A stretch of DNA of 64,000 nt. Source: Macrocystis pyrifera (Eukaryota; Sar; Phaeophyceae; Laminariales; Laminariaceae). The notes below the pieces were generated by a model, which had not been told where the DNA came from, ran no database searches, and saw only the letters and a program-made list of their open reading frames with translations. This document shows positions 1 through 15,000 of the stretch, piece by piece (the first letter of the stretch is position 1; each line of letters begins with the position of its first letter). The translations under genes were made by a program, and so were the position numbers. Location: contig JASSKH010000028.1 in NCBI GenBank assembly GCA_031763025.1, positions 4,974,075 to 5,038,074 of the forward strand, given 5' to 3'.

Positions 1-3000
1 GTTAACCGCGTTTCCACTGCTCAGAACTCTTCGGCAAGACTCTATCGCTGAATGGAAACAACGCCCAACGATCCCCATCATGCTTAGGCAGCATTTCAAC
101 TGATCGGGCATTGAAACGGCGCTGTGAGACACGTGTTAACCGCGTTTCCACTGCTCAGAACTCTTCGGCAAGACTCTATCGCTGAATGGAAACAACGCCC
201 AACGATCCCCATCATGCTTAGGCAGCATTTCAAGTGATCGGGCATTGAAACGGCGCTGTGAGACACGTGTTAACCGCGTTTCCACTGCTCAGAACTCTTC
301 GGCAAGACTCTATCGCTGAATGGAAACAACGCCCAACGATCCCCATCATGCTTAGGCAGCATTTCAAGTGATCGGCATTGAAACGGCGCTGTGAGACACG
401 TGTTAACCGCGTTTCCACTGCTCAGAACTCTTCGGCAAGACTCTATCGCTGAATGGAAACAACGCCCAACGATCCCCATCATGCTTAGGCAGCATTTCAA
501 GTGATCGGGCATTGAAACGGCGCTGTGAGACACGTGTTAACCGCGTTTCCACTGCTCAGAACTCTTCGGCAAGACTCTATCGCTGAATGGAAACAACGCC
601 CAACGATCCCCATCATGCTTAGGCAGCATTTCAAGTGATCGGGCATTGAAACGGCGCTGTGAGGAACGTGTTAACCGCGTTTCCACTGCTCAGAACTCTT
701 CGGCAAGACTCTATCGCTGAATGGAAACAACGCCCAACGATCCCCATCATGCTTAGGCAGCATTTCAAGTGATCGGGCATTGAAACGGCGCTGTGAGACA
801 CGTGTTAACCGCGTTTCCACTGCTCAGACTCTTCGGCAAGACTCTATCGCTGAATGGAAACAACGCCCAACGATCCCCATCATGCTTAGGCAGCATTTCA
901 ACTGATCGGGCATTGAAACGGCGCTGTGAGACACGTGTTAACCGCGTTTCCACTGCTCAGAACTCTTCGGCAAGACTCTATCGCTGAATGAAAACAACGC
1001 CCAACGATCCCCATCATGCTTAGGCAGCATTTCAAGTGATCGGGCATTGAAACGGCGCTGTGAGACACGTGTTAACCGCGTTTCCACTGCTCAGAACTCT
1101 TCGGCAAGACTCTATCGCTGAATGGAAACAACGCCCAACGATCCCCATCATGCTTAGGCAGCATTTCAACTGATCGGGCATTGAAACGGCGCTGTGTGAG
1201 ACACGTGTTAACCGCGTTTCCACTGCTCAGAACTCTTCGGCAAGACTCTATCGCTGAATGGAAACAACGCCCAACGATCCCCATCATGCTTAGGCAGCAT
1301 TTCAAGTGATCGGGCATTGAAACGGCGCTGTGAGACACGTGTTAACCGCGTTTCCACTGCTCAGAACTCTTCGGCAAGACTCTATCGCTGAATGGAAACA
1401 ACGCCCAACGATCCCCATCATGCTTAGGCAGCATTTCAAGTGATCGGGCATTGAAACGGCGCTGTGAGGAACGTGTTAACCGCGTTTCCACTGCTCAGAA
1501 CTCTTCGGCGGCAAGACTCTATCGCTGAATGGAAACAACGCCCAACGATCCCCATCATGCTTAGGCAGCATTTCAAGTGATCGGGCATTGAAACGCGCGC
1601 TGTGAGACACGTGTTAACCGCGTTTCCACTGCTCAGAACTCTTCGGCAAGACTCTATCGCTGAATGGAAACAACGCCCAACGATCCCCATCATGCTTAGG
1701 CAGCATTTCAAGTGATCGGGCATTGAAACGGCGCTGTGAGACACGTGTTAACCGCGTTTCCACTGCTCAGAACTCTTCGGCAAGACTCTATCGCTGAATG
1801 GAAACAACGCCCAACGATCCCCATCATGCTTAGGCAGCATTTCAACTGATCGGGCATTGAAACGGCGCTGTGAGACACGTGTTAACCGCGTTTCCACTGC
1901 TCAGAACTCTTCGGCAAGACTCTATCGCTGAATGGAAACAACGCCCAACGATCCCCATCATGCTTAGGCAGCATTTCAAGTGATCGGGCATTGAAACGGC
2001 GCTGTGAGACACGTGTTAACCGCGTTTCCACTGCTCAGAACTCTTCGGCAAGACTCTATCGCTGAATGGAAACAACGCCCAACGATCCCCATCATGCTTA
2101 GGCAGCATTTCAAGTGATCGGGCATTGAAACGGCGCTGTGAGACACGTGTTAACCGCGTTTCCACTGCTCAGAACTCTTCGGCAAGACTCTATCGCTGAA
2201 TGGAAACAACGCCCAACGATCCCCATCATGCTTAGGCAGCATTTCAACTGATCGGGCATTGAAACGGCGCTGTGAGACACGTGTTAACCGCGTTTCCACT
2301 GCTCAGAACTCTTCGGCAAGACTCTATCGCTGAATGGAAACAACGCCCAACGATCCCCATCATGCTTAGGCAGCATTTCAAGTGATCGGGCATTGAAACG
2401 GCGCTGTGAGACACGTGTTAACCGCGTTTCCACTGCTCAGAACTCTTCGGCAAGACTCTATCGCTGAATGGAAACAACGCCCAACGATCCCCATCATGCT
2501 TAGGCAGCATTTCAAGTGATCGGGCATTGAAACGGCGCTGTGAGACACGTGTTAACCGCGTTTCCACTGCTCAGAACTCTTCGGCAAGACTCTATCGCTG
2601 AATGGAAACAACGCCCAACGATCCCCATCATGCTTAGGCAGCATTTCAAGTGATCGGGCATTGAAACGGCGCTGTGAGACACGTGTTAACCGCGTTTCCA
2701 CTGCTCAGAACTCTTCGGCAAGACTCTATCGCTGAATGGAAACAACGCCCAACGATCCCCATCATGCTTAGGCAGCATTTCAAGTGATCGGGCATTGAAA
2801 CGGCGCTGTGAGAACGTGTTAACCGCGTTTCCACTGCTCAGAACTCTTCGGCAAGACTCTATCGCTGAATGGAAACAACGCCCAACGATCCCCATCATGC
2901 TTAGGCAGCATTTCAAGTGATCGGGCATTGAAACGGCGCTGTGAGACACGTGTTAACCGCGTTTCCACTGCTCAGAACTCTTCGGCAAGACTCTATCGCT

Positions 3001-6000
3001 GAATGGAAACAACGCCCAACGATCCCCATCATGCTTAGGCAGCATTTCAAGTGATCGGGCATTGAAACGGCGCTGTGAGACACGTGTTAACCGCGTTTCC
3101 ACTGCTCAGAACTCTTCGGCAAGACTCTATCGCTGAATGGAAACAACGCCCAACGATCCCCATCATGCTTAGGCAGCATTTCAACTGATCGGGCATTGAA
3201 ACGGCGCTGTGAGACACGTGTTAACCGCGTTTCCACTGCTCAGAACTCTTCGGCAAGACTCTATCGCTGAATGGAAACAACGCCCAACGATCCCCATCAT
3301 GCTTAGGCAGCATTTCAAGTGATCGGGCATTGAAACGGCGCTGTGAGGACACGTGTTAACCGCGTTTCCACTGCTCAGAACTCTTCGGCAAGACTCTATC
3401 GCTGAATGGAAACAACGCCCAACGATCCCCATCATGCTTAGGCAGCATTTCAAGTGATCGGGCATTGAAACGGCGCTGTGAGACACGTGTTAACCGCGTT
3501 TCCACTGCTCAGAACTCTTCGGCAAGACTCTATCGCTGAATGGAAACAACGCCCAACGATCCCCATCATGCTTAGGCAGCATTTCAAGTGATCGGGCATT
3601 GAAACGGCGCTGTGAGGACACGTGTTAACCGCGTTTCCACTGCTCAGAACTCTTCGGCAAGACTCTATCGCTGAATGGAAACAACGCCCAACGATCCCCA
3701 TCATGCTTAGGCAGCATTTCAAGTGATCGGGCATTGAAACGGCGCTGTGAGGAACGTGTTAACCGCGTTTCCACTGCTCAGAACTCTTCGGCAAGACTCT
3801 ATCGCTGAATGGAAACAACGCCCAACGATCCCCATCATGCTTAGGCAGCATTTCAACTGATCGGGCATTGAAACGGCGCTGTGAGACACGTGTTAACCGC
3901 GTTTCCACTGCTCAGAACTCTTCGGCAAGACTCTATCGCTGAATGGAAACAACGCCCAACGATCCCCATCATGCTTAGGCAGCATTTCAAGTGATCGGGC
4001 ATTGAAACGGCGCTGTGAGACACGTGTTAACCGCGTTTCCACTGCTCAGAACTCTTCGGCAAGACTCTATCGCTGAATGGAAACAACGCCCAACGATCCC
4101 CATCATGCTTAGGCAGCATTTCAAGTGATCGGGCATTGAAACGGCGCTGTGAGGACACGTGTTAACCGCGTTTCCACTGCTCAGAACTCTTCGGCAAGAC
4201 TCTATCGCTGAATGGAAACAACGCCCAACGATCCCCATCATGCTTAGGCAGCATTTCAACTGATCGGGCATTGAAACGGCGCTGTGAGACACGTGTTAAC
4301 CGCGTTTCCACTGCTCAGAACTCTTCGGCAAGACTCTATCGCTGAATGGAAACAACGCCCAACGATCCCCATCATGCTTAGGCAGCATTTCAAGTGATCG
4401 GGCATTGAAACGGCGCTGTGATACACGTGTTAACCGCGTTTCCACTGCTCAGAACTCTTCGGCAAGACTCTATCGCTGAATGGAAACAACGCCCAACGAT
4501 CCCCATCATGCTTAGGCAGCATTTCAAGTGATCGGGCATTGAAACGGCGCTGTGAGACACGTGTTAACCGCGTTTCCACTGCTCAGAACTCTTCGGCAAG
4601 ACTCTATCGCTGAATGGAAACAACGCCCAACGATCCCCATCATGCTTAGGCAGCATTTCAAGTGATCGGGCATTGAAACGGCGCTGTGAGACACGTGTTA
4701 ACCGCGTTTCCACTGCTCAGAACTCTTCGGCAAGACTCTATCGCTGAATGGAAACAACGCCCAACGATCCCCATCATGCTTAGGCAGCATTTCAAGTGAT
4801 CGGGCATTGAAACGGCGCTGTGAGACACGTGTTAACCGCGTTTCCACTGCTCAGAACTCTTCGGCAAGACTCTATCGCTGAATGGAAACAACGCCCAACG
4901 ATCCCCATCATGCTTAGGCAGCATTTCAAGTGATCGGGCATTGAAACGGCGCTGTGTGAGACACGTGTTAACCGCGTTTCCACTGCTCAGAACTCTTCGG
5001 CAAGACTCTATCGCTGAATGGAAACAACGCCCAACGATCCCCATCATGCTTAGGCAGCATTTCAACTGATCGGGCATTGAAACGGCGCTGTGAGACACGT
5101 GTTAACCGCGTTTCCACTGCTCAGAACTCTTCGGCAAGACTCTATCGCTGAATGGAAACAACGCCCAACGATCCCCATCATGCTTAGGCAGCATTTCAAG
5201 TGATCGGGCATTGAAACGGCGCTGTGAGACACGTGTTAACCGCGTTTCCACTGCTCAGAACTCTTCGGCAAGACTCTATCGCTGAATGGAAACAACGCCC
5301 AACGATCCCCATCATGCTTAGGCAGCATTTCAAGTGATCGGGCATTGAAACGGCGCTGTGAGGACACGTGTTAACCGCGTTTCCACTGCTCAGAACTCTT
5401 CGGCAAGACTCTATCGCTGAATGGAAACAACGCCCAACGATCCCCATCATGCTTAGGCAGCATTTCAAGTGATCGGGCATTGAAACGGCGCTGTGAGACA
5501 CGTGTTAACCGCGTTTCCACTGCTCAGAACTCTTCGGCAAGACTCTATCGCTGAATGGAAACAACGCCCAACGATCCCCATCATGCTTAGGCAGCATTTC
5601 AACTGATCGGGCATTGAAACGGCGCTGTGAGGACACGTGTTAACCGCGTTTCCACTGCTCAGAACTCTTCGGCAAGACTCTATCGCTGAATGGAAACAAC
5701 GCCCAACGATCCCCATCATGCTTAGGCAGCATTTCAAGTGATCGGGCATTGAAACGGCGCTGTGAGGACACGTGTTAACCGCGTTTCCACTGCTCAGAAC
5801 TCTTCGGCAAGACTCTATCGCTGAATGGAAACAACGCCCAACGATCCCCATCATGCTTAGGCAGCATTTCAAGTGATCGGGCATTGAAACGGCGCTGTGA
5901 GACACGTGTTAACCGCGTTTCCACTGCTCAGAACTCTTCGGCAAGACTCTATCGCTGAATGGAAACAACGCCCAACGATCCCCATCATGCTTAGGCAGCA

Positions 6001-9000
6001 TTTCAAGTGATCGGGCATTGAAACGGCGCTGTGAGACACGTGTTAACCGCGTTTCCACTGCTCAGAACTCTTCGGCAAGACTCTATCGCTGAATGGAAAC
6101 AACGCCCAACGATCCCCATCATGCTTAGGCAGCATTTCAAGTGATCGGGCATTGAAACGGCGCTGTGAGGACACGTGTTAACCGCGTTTCCACTGCTCAG
6201 AACTCTTCGGCAAGACTCTATCGCTGAATGGAAACAACGCCCAACGATCCCCATCATGCTTAGGCAGCATTTCAAGTGATCGGCATTGAAACGGCGCTGT
6301 GAGGAACGTGTTAACCGCGTTTCCACTGCTCAGAACTCTTCGGCAAGACTCTATCGCTGAATGGAAACAACGCCCAACGATCCCCATCATGCTTAGGCAG
6401 CATTTCAAGTGATCGGGCATTGAAACGGCGCTGTGAGACACGTGTTAACCGCGTTTCCACTGCTCAGAACTCTTCGGCAAGACTCTATCGCTGAATGGAA
6501 ACAACGCCCAACGATCCCCATCATGCTTAGGCAGCATTTCAAGTGATCGGGCATTGAAACGGCGCTGTGAGACACGTGTTAACCGCGTTTCCACTGCTCA
6601 GAACTCTTCGGCAAGACTCTATCGCTGAATGGAAACAACGCCCAACGATCCCCATCATGCTTAGGCAGCATTTCAAGTGATCGGGCATTGAAACGGCGCT
6701 GTGAGACACGTGTTAACCGCGTTTCCACTGCTCAGAACTCTTCGGCAAGACTCTATCGCTTGAATGGAAACAACGCCCAACGATCCCCATCATGCTTAGG
6801 CAGCATTTCAAGTGATCGGGCATTGAAACGGCGCTGTGAGGACACGTGTTAACCGCGTTTCCACTGCTCAGAACTCTTCGGCAAGACTCTATCGCTGAAT
6901 GGAAACAACGCCCAACGATCCCCATCATGCTTAGGCAGCATTTCAAGTGATCGGGCATTGAAACGGCGCTGTGAGACACGTGTTAACCGCGTTTCCACTG
7001 CTCAGAACTCTTCGGCAAGACTCTATCGCTGAATGGAAACAACGCCCAACGATCCCCATCATGCTTAGGCAGCATTTCAAGTGATCGGGCATTGAAACGG
7101 CGCTGTGAGACACGTGTTAACCGCGTTTCCACTGCTCAGAACTCTTCGGCAAGACTCTATCGCTGAATGGAAACAACGCCCAACGATCCCCATCATGCTT
7201 AGGCAGCATTTCAAGTGATCGGGCATTGAAACGGCGCTGTGAGACACGTGTTAACCGCGTTTCCACTGCTCAGAACTCTTCGGCAAGACTCTATCGCTGA
7301 ATGGAAACAACGCCCAACGATCCCCATCATGCTTAGGCAGCATTTCAAGTGATCGGGCATTGAAACGGCGCTGTGAGAACGTGTTAACCGCGTTTCCACT
7401 GCTCAGAACTCTTCGGCAAGACTCTATCGCTGAATGGAAACAACGCCCAACGATCCCCATCATGCTTAGGCAGCATTTCAAGTGATCGGGCATTGAAACG
7501 GCGCTGTGAGACACGTGTTAACCGCGTTTCCACTGCTCAGAACTCTTCGGCAAGACTCTATCGCTGAATGGAAACAACGCCCAACGATCCCCATCATGCT
7601 TAGGCAGCATTTCAAGTGATCGGGCATTGAAACGGCGCTGTGAGACACGTGTTAACCGCGTTTCCACTGCTCAGAACTCTTCGGCAAGACTCTATCGCTG
7701 AATGGAAACAACGCCCAACGATCCCCATCATGCTTAGGCAGCATTTCAAGTGATCGGGCATTGAAACGGCGCTGTGAGACACGTGTTAACCGCGTTTCCA
7801 CTGCTCAGAACTCTTCGGCAAGACTCTATCGCTGAATGGAAACAACGCCCAACGATCCCCATCATGCTTAGGCAGCATTTCAAGTGATCGGGCATTGAAA
7901 CGGCGCTGTGAGACACGTGTTAACCGCGTTTCCACTGCTCAGAACTCTTCGGCAAGACTCTCTATCGCTGAATGGAAACAACGCCCAACGATCCCCATCA
8001 TGCTTAGGCAGCATTTCAAGTGATCGGGAACATTGAAACGGCGCTGTGAGACACGTGTTAACCGCGTTTCCACTGCTCAGAACTCTTCGGCAAGACTCTA
8101 TCGCTGAATGGAAACAACGCCCAACGATCCCCATCATGCTTAGGCAGCATTTCAAGTGATCGGGCATTGAAACGGCGCTGTGAGACACGTGTTAACCGCG
8201 TTTCCACTGCTCAGAACTCTTCGGCAAGACTCTATCGCTGAATGGAAACAACGCCCAACGATCCCCATCATGCTTAGGCAGCATTTCAAGTGATCGGGCA
8301 TTGAAACGGCGCTGTGAGACACGTGTTAACCGCGTTTCCACTGCTCAGAACTCTTCGGCAAGACTCTATCGCTGAATGGAAACAACGCCCAACGATCCCC
8401 ATCATGCTTAGGCAGCATTTCAAGTGATCGGGCATTGAAACGGCGCTGTGAGACACGTGTTAACCGCGTTTCCACTGCTCAGAACTCTTCGGCAAGACTC
8501 TATCGCTGAATGGAAACAACGCCCAACGATCCCCATCATGCTTAGGCAGCATTTCAAGTGATCGGGCATTGAAACGGCGCGCTGTGAGACACGTGTTAAC
8601 CGCGTTTCCACTGCTCAGAACTCTTCGGCAAGACTCTATCGCTGAATGGAAACAACGCCCAACGATCCCCATCATGCTTAGGCAGCATTTCAAGTGATCG
8701 GGCATTGAAACGGCGCTGTGAGGACACGTGTTAACCGCGTTTCCACTGCTCAGAACTCTTCGGCAAGACTCTATCGCTGAATGGAAAACAACGCCCAACG
8801 ATCCCCATCATGCTTAGGCAGCATTTCAAGTGATCGGGCATTGAAACGGCGCTGTGAGACACGTGTTAACCGCGTTTCCACTGCTCAGAACTCTTCGGCA
8901 AGACTCTATCGCTGAATGGAAACAACGCCCAACGATCCCCATCATGCTTAGGCAGCATTTCAAGTGATCGGGCATTGAAACGGCGCTGTGAGGACACGTG

Positions 9001-12000
9001 TTAACCGCGTTTCCACTGCTCAGAACTCTTCGGCAAGACTCTATCGCTGAATGGAAAACAACGCCCAACGATCCCCATCATGCTTAGGCAGCATTTCAAG
9101 TGATCGGGCATTGAAACGGCGCTGTGAGACACGTGTTAACCGCGTTTCCACTGCTCAGAACTCTTCGGCAAGACTCTATCGCTGAATGGAAACAACGCCC
9201 AACGATCCCCATCATGCTTAGGCAGCATTTCAAGTGATCGGGCATTGAAACGGCGCTGTGAGACACGTGTTAACCGCGTTTCCACTGCTCAGAACTCTTC
9301 GGCAAGACTCTATCGCTGAATGGAAACAACGCCCAACGATCCCCATCATGCTTAGGCAGCATTTCAAGTGATCGGGCATTGAAACGGCGCTGTGAGACAC
9401 GTGTTAACCGCGTTTCCACTGCTCAGAACTCTTCGGCAAGACTCTATCGCTGAATGGAAACAACGCCCAACGATCCCATCATGCTTAGGCAGCATTTCAA
9501 GTGATCGGGCATTGAAACGGCGCTGTGTGAGAGACACGTGTTAACCGCGTTTCCACTGCTCAGAACTCTTCGGCAAGACTCTATCGCTGAATGGAAACAA
9601 CGCCCAACGATCCCCATCATGCTTAGGCAGCATTTCAAGTGATCGGGCATTGAAACGGCGCTGTGAGACACGTGTTAACCGCGTTTCCACTGCTCAGAAC
9701 TCTTCGGCAAGACTCTATCGCTGAATGGAAACAACGCCCAACGATCCCCATCATGCTTAGGCAGCATTTCAAGTGATCGGGCATTGAAACGGCGCTGTGA
9801 GGACACGTGTTAACCGCGTTTCCACTGCTCAGAACTCTTCGGCAAGACTCTATCGCTGAATGGAAACAACGCCCAACGATCCCCATCATGCTTAGGCAGC
9901 ATTTCAAGTGATCGGGCATTGAAACGGCGCTGTGAGACACGTGTTAACCGCGTTTCCACTGCTCAGAACTCTTCGGCAAGACTCTATCGCTGAATGGAAA
10001 CAACGCCCAACGATCCCCATCATGCTTAGGCAGCATTTCAAGTGATCGGGCATTGAAACGGCGCTGTGAGACACGTGTTAACCGCGTTTCCACTGCTCAG
10101 AACTCTTCGGCAAGACTCTATCGCTGAATGGAAACAACGCCCAACGATCCCCATCATGCTTAGGCAGCATTTCAAGTGATCGGGCATTGAAACGGCGCTG
10201 TGAGACACGTGTTAACCGCGTTTCCACTGCTCAGAACTCTTCGGCAAGACTCTATCGCTGAATGGAAACAACGCCCAACGATCCCCATCATGCTTAGGCA
10301 GCATTTCAAGTGATCGGGCATTGAAACGGCGCTGTGTGAGACACGTGTTAACCGCGTTTCCACTGCTCAGAACTCTTCGGCAAGACTCTATCGCTGAATG
10401 GAAACAACGCCCAACGATCCCCATCATGCTTAGGCAGCATTTCAAGTGATCGGGCATTGAAACGGCGCTGTGAGACACGTGTTAACCGCGTTTCCACTGC
10501 TCAGAACTCTTCGGCAAGACTCTATCGCTGAATGGAAACAACGCCCAACGATCCCCATCATGCTTAGGCAGCATTTCAAGTGATCGGGCATTGAAACGGC
10601 GCTGTGAGACACGTGTTAACCGCGTTTCCACTGCTCAGAACTCTTCGGCAAGACTCTATCGCTGAATGGAAACAACGCCCAACGATCCCCATCATGCTTA
10701 GGCAGCATTTCAAGTGATCGGGCATTGAAACGGCGCTGTGAGACACGTGTTAACCGCGTTTCCACTGCTCAGAACTCTTCGGCAAGACTCTATCGCTGAA
10801 TGGAAACAACGCCCAACGATCCCCATCATGCTTAGGCAGCATTTCAAGTGATCGGGCATTGAAACGGCGCTGTGAGACACGTGTTAACCGCGTTTCCACT
10901 GCTCAGAACTCTTCGGCAAGACTCTATCGCTGAATGGAAACAACGCCCAACGATCCCCATCATGCTTAGGCAGCATTTCAAGTGATCGGGCATTGAAACG
11001 GCGCTGTGAGACACGTGTTAACCGCGTTTCCACTGCTCAGAACTCTTCGGCAAGACTCTATCGCTGAATGGAAACAACGCCCAACGATCCCCATCATGCT
11101 TAGGCAGCATTTCAAGTGATCGGGCATTGAAACGGCGCTGTGAGACACGTGTTAACCGCGTTTCCACTGCTCAGAACTCTTCGGCAAGACTCTATCGCTG
11201 AATGGAAACAACGCCCAACGATCCCCATCATGCTTAGGCAGCATTTCAAGTGATCGGGCATTGAAACGGCGCTGTGAGACACGTGTTAACCGCGTTTCCA
11301 CTGCTCAGAACTCTTCGGCAAGACTCTATCGCTGAATGGAAACAACGCCCAACGATCCCCATCATGCTTAGGCAGCATTTCAAGTGATCGGGCATTGAAA
11401 CGGCGCTGTGAGACACGTGTTAACCGCGTTTCCACTGCTCAGAACTCTTCGGCAAGACTCTATCGCTGAATGGAAACAACGCCCAACGATCCCCATCATG
11501 CTTAGGCAGCATTTCAAGTGATCGGGCATTGAAACGGCGCTGTGAGGACACGTGTTAACCGCGTTTCCACTGCTCAGAACTCTTCGGCAAGACTCTATCG
11601 CTGAATGGAAACAACGCCCAACGATCCCCATCATGCTTAGGCAGCATTTCAAGTGATCGGGCATTGAAACGGCGCTGTGAGGACACGTGTTAACCGCGTT
11701 TCCACTGCTCAGAACTCTTCGGCAAGACTCTATCGCTGAATGGAAACAACGCCCAACGATCCCCATCATGCTTAGGCAGCATTTCAAGTGATCGGCATTG
11801 AAACGGCGCTGTGAGACACGTGTTAACCGCGTTTCCACTGCTCAGAACTCTTCGGCAAGACTCTATCGCTGAATGGAAACAACGCCCAACGATCCCCATC
11901 ATGCTTAGGCAGCATTTCAAGTGATCGGGCATTGAAACGGCGCTGTGAGACACGTGTTAACCGCGTTTCCACTGCTCAGAACTCTTCGGCAAGACTCTAT

Positions 12001-15000
12001 CGCTGAATGGAAACAACGCCCAACGATCCCCATCATGCTTAGGCAGCATTTCAAGTGATCGGGCATTGAAACGGCGCTGTGAGACACGTGTTAACCGCGT
12101 TTCCACTGCTCAGAACTCTTCGGCAAGACTCTATCGCTGAATGGAAACAACGCCCAACGATCCCCATCATGCTTAGGCAGCATTTCAAGTGATCGGGCAT
12201 TGAAACGGCGCTGTGAGACACGTGTTAACCGCGTTTCCACTGCTCAGAACTCTTCGGCAAGACTCTATCGCTGAATGGAAACAACGCCCAACGATCCCCA
12301 TCATGCTTAGGCAGCATTTCAAGTGATCGGGCATTGAAACGGCGCTGTGAGACACGTGTTAACCGCGTTTCCACTGCTCAGAACTCTTCGGCAAGACTCT
12401 ATCGCTGAATGGAAACAACGCCCAACGATCCCCATCATGCTTAGGCAGCATTTCAAGTGATCGGGCATTGAAACGGCGCTGTGAGACACGTGTTAACCGC
12501 GTTTCCACTGCTCAGAACTCTTCGGCAAGACTCTATCGCTGAATGGAAACAACGCCCAACGATCCCCATCATGCTTAGGCAGCATTTCAAGTGATCGGGC
12601 ATTGAAACGGCGCTGTGAGACACGTGTTAACCGCGTTTCCACTGCTCAGAACTCTTCGGCAAGACTCTATCGCTGAATGGAAACAACGCCCAACGATCCC
12701 CATCATGCTTAGGCAGCATTTCAAGTGATCGGGCATTGAAACGGCGCTGTGAGACACGTGTTAACCGCGTTTCCACTGCTCAGAACTCTTCGGCAAGACT
12801 CTATCGCTGAATGGAAACAACGCCCAACGATCCCCATCATGCTTAGGCAGCATTTCAAGTGATCGGGCATTGAAACGGCGCTGTGAGGACACGTGTTAAC
12901 CGCGTTTCCACTGCTCAGAACTCTTCGGCAAGACTCTATCGCTGAATGGAAACAACGCCCAACGATCCCCATCATGCTTAGGCAGCATTTCAAGTGATCG
13001 GGCATTGAAACGGCGCTGTGAGAACGTGTTAACCGCGTTTCCACTGCTCAGAACTCTTCGGCAAGACTCTATCGCTGAATGGAAACAACGCCCAACGATC
13101 CCCATCATGCTTAGGCAGCATTTCAAGTGATCGGGCATTGAACGGCGCTGTGAGACACGTGTTAACCGCGTTTCCACTGCTCAGAACTCTTCGGCAAGAC
13201 TCTATCGCTTGAATGGAAACAACGCCCAACGATCCCCATCATGCTTAGGCAGCATTTCAAGTGATCGGGCATTGAAACGGCGCTGTGAGACACGTGTTAA
13301 CCGCGTTTCCACTGCTCAGAACTCTTCGGCAAGACTCTATCGCTGAATGGAAACAACGCCCAACGATCCCCATCATGCTTAGGCAGCATTTCAAGTGATC
13401 GGGCATTGAAACGGCGCTGTGAGACACGTGTTAACCGCGTTTCCACTGCTCAGAACTCTTCGGCAAGACTCTATCGCTGAATGGAAACAACGCCCAACGA
13501 TCCCCATCATGCTTAGGCAGCATTTCAAGTGATCGGGCATTGAAACGGCGCTGTGAGACACGTGTTAACCGCGTTTCCACTGCTCAGAACTCTTCGGCAA
13601 GACTCTATCGCTGAATGGAAACAACGCCCAACGATCCCCATCATGCTTAGGCAGCATTTCAAGTGATCGGGCATTGAAACGGCGCTGTGAGACACGTGTT
13701 AACCGCGTTTCCACTGCTCAGAACTCTTCGGCAAGACTCTATCGCTGAATGGAAACAACGCCCAACGATCCCCATCATGCTTAGGCAGCATTTCAAGTGA
13801 TCGGGCATTGAAACGGCGCTGTGAGACACGTGTTAACCGCGTTTCCACTGCTCAGAACTCTTCGGCAAGACTCTATCGCTGAATGGAAACAACGCCCAAC
13901 GATCCCCATCATGCTTAGGCAGCATTTCAAGTGATCGGGCATTGAAACGGCGCTGTGAGACACGTGTTAACCGCGTTTCCACTGCTCAGAACTCTTCGGC
14001 AAGACTCTATCGCTGAATGGAAACAACGCCCAACGATCCCCATCATGCTTAGGCAGCATTTCAAGTGATCGGGCATTGAAACGGCGCTGTGAGACACGTG
14101 TTAACCGCGTTTCCACTGCTCAGAACTCTTCGGCAAGACTCTATCGCTGAATGGAAACAACGCCCAACGATCCCCATCATGCTTAGGCAGCATTTCAAGT
14201 GATCGGGCATTGAAACGGCGCTGTGAGGACACGTGTTAACCGCGTTTCCACTGCTCAGAACTCTTCGGCAAGACTCTATCGCTGAATGGAAACAACGCCC
14301 AACGATCCCCATCATGCTTAGGCAGCATTTCAAGTGATCGGGCATTGAAACGGCGCTGTGAGACACGTGTTAACCGCGTTTCCACTGCTCAGAACTCTTC
14401 GGCAAGACTCTATCGCTGAATGGAAACAACGCCCAACGATCCCCATCATGCTTAGGCAGCATTTCAAGTGATCGGGCATTGAAACGGCGCTGTGAGACAC
14501 GTGTTAACCGCGTTTCCACTGCTCAGAACTCTTCGGCAAGACTCTATCGCTGAATGGAAACAACGCCCAACGATCCCCATCATGCTTAGGCAGCATTTCA
14601 AGTGATCGGGCATTGAAACGGCGCTGTGAGACACGTGTTAACCGCGTTTCCACTGCTCAGAACTCTTCGGCAAGACTCTATCGCTGAATGGAAACAACGC
14701 CCAACGATCCCCATCATGCTTAGGCAGCATTTCAAGTGATCGGGCATTGAAACGGCGCTGTGAGACACGTGTTAACCGCGTTTCCACTGCTCAGAACTCT
14801 TCGGCAAGACTCTATCGCTGAATGGAAACAACGCCCAACGATCCCCATCATGCTTAGGCAGCATTTCAAGTGATCGGGCATTGAAACGGCGCTGTGAGAC
14901 ACGTGTTAACCGCGTTTCCACTGCTCAGAACTCTTCGGCAAGACTCTATCGCTGAATGGAAACAACGCCCAACGATCCCCATCATGCTTAGGCAGCATTT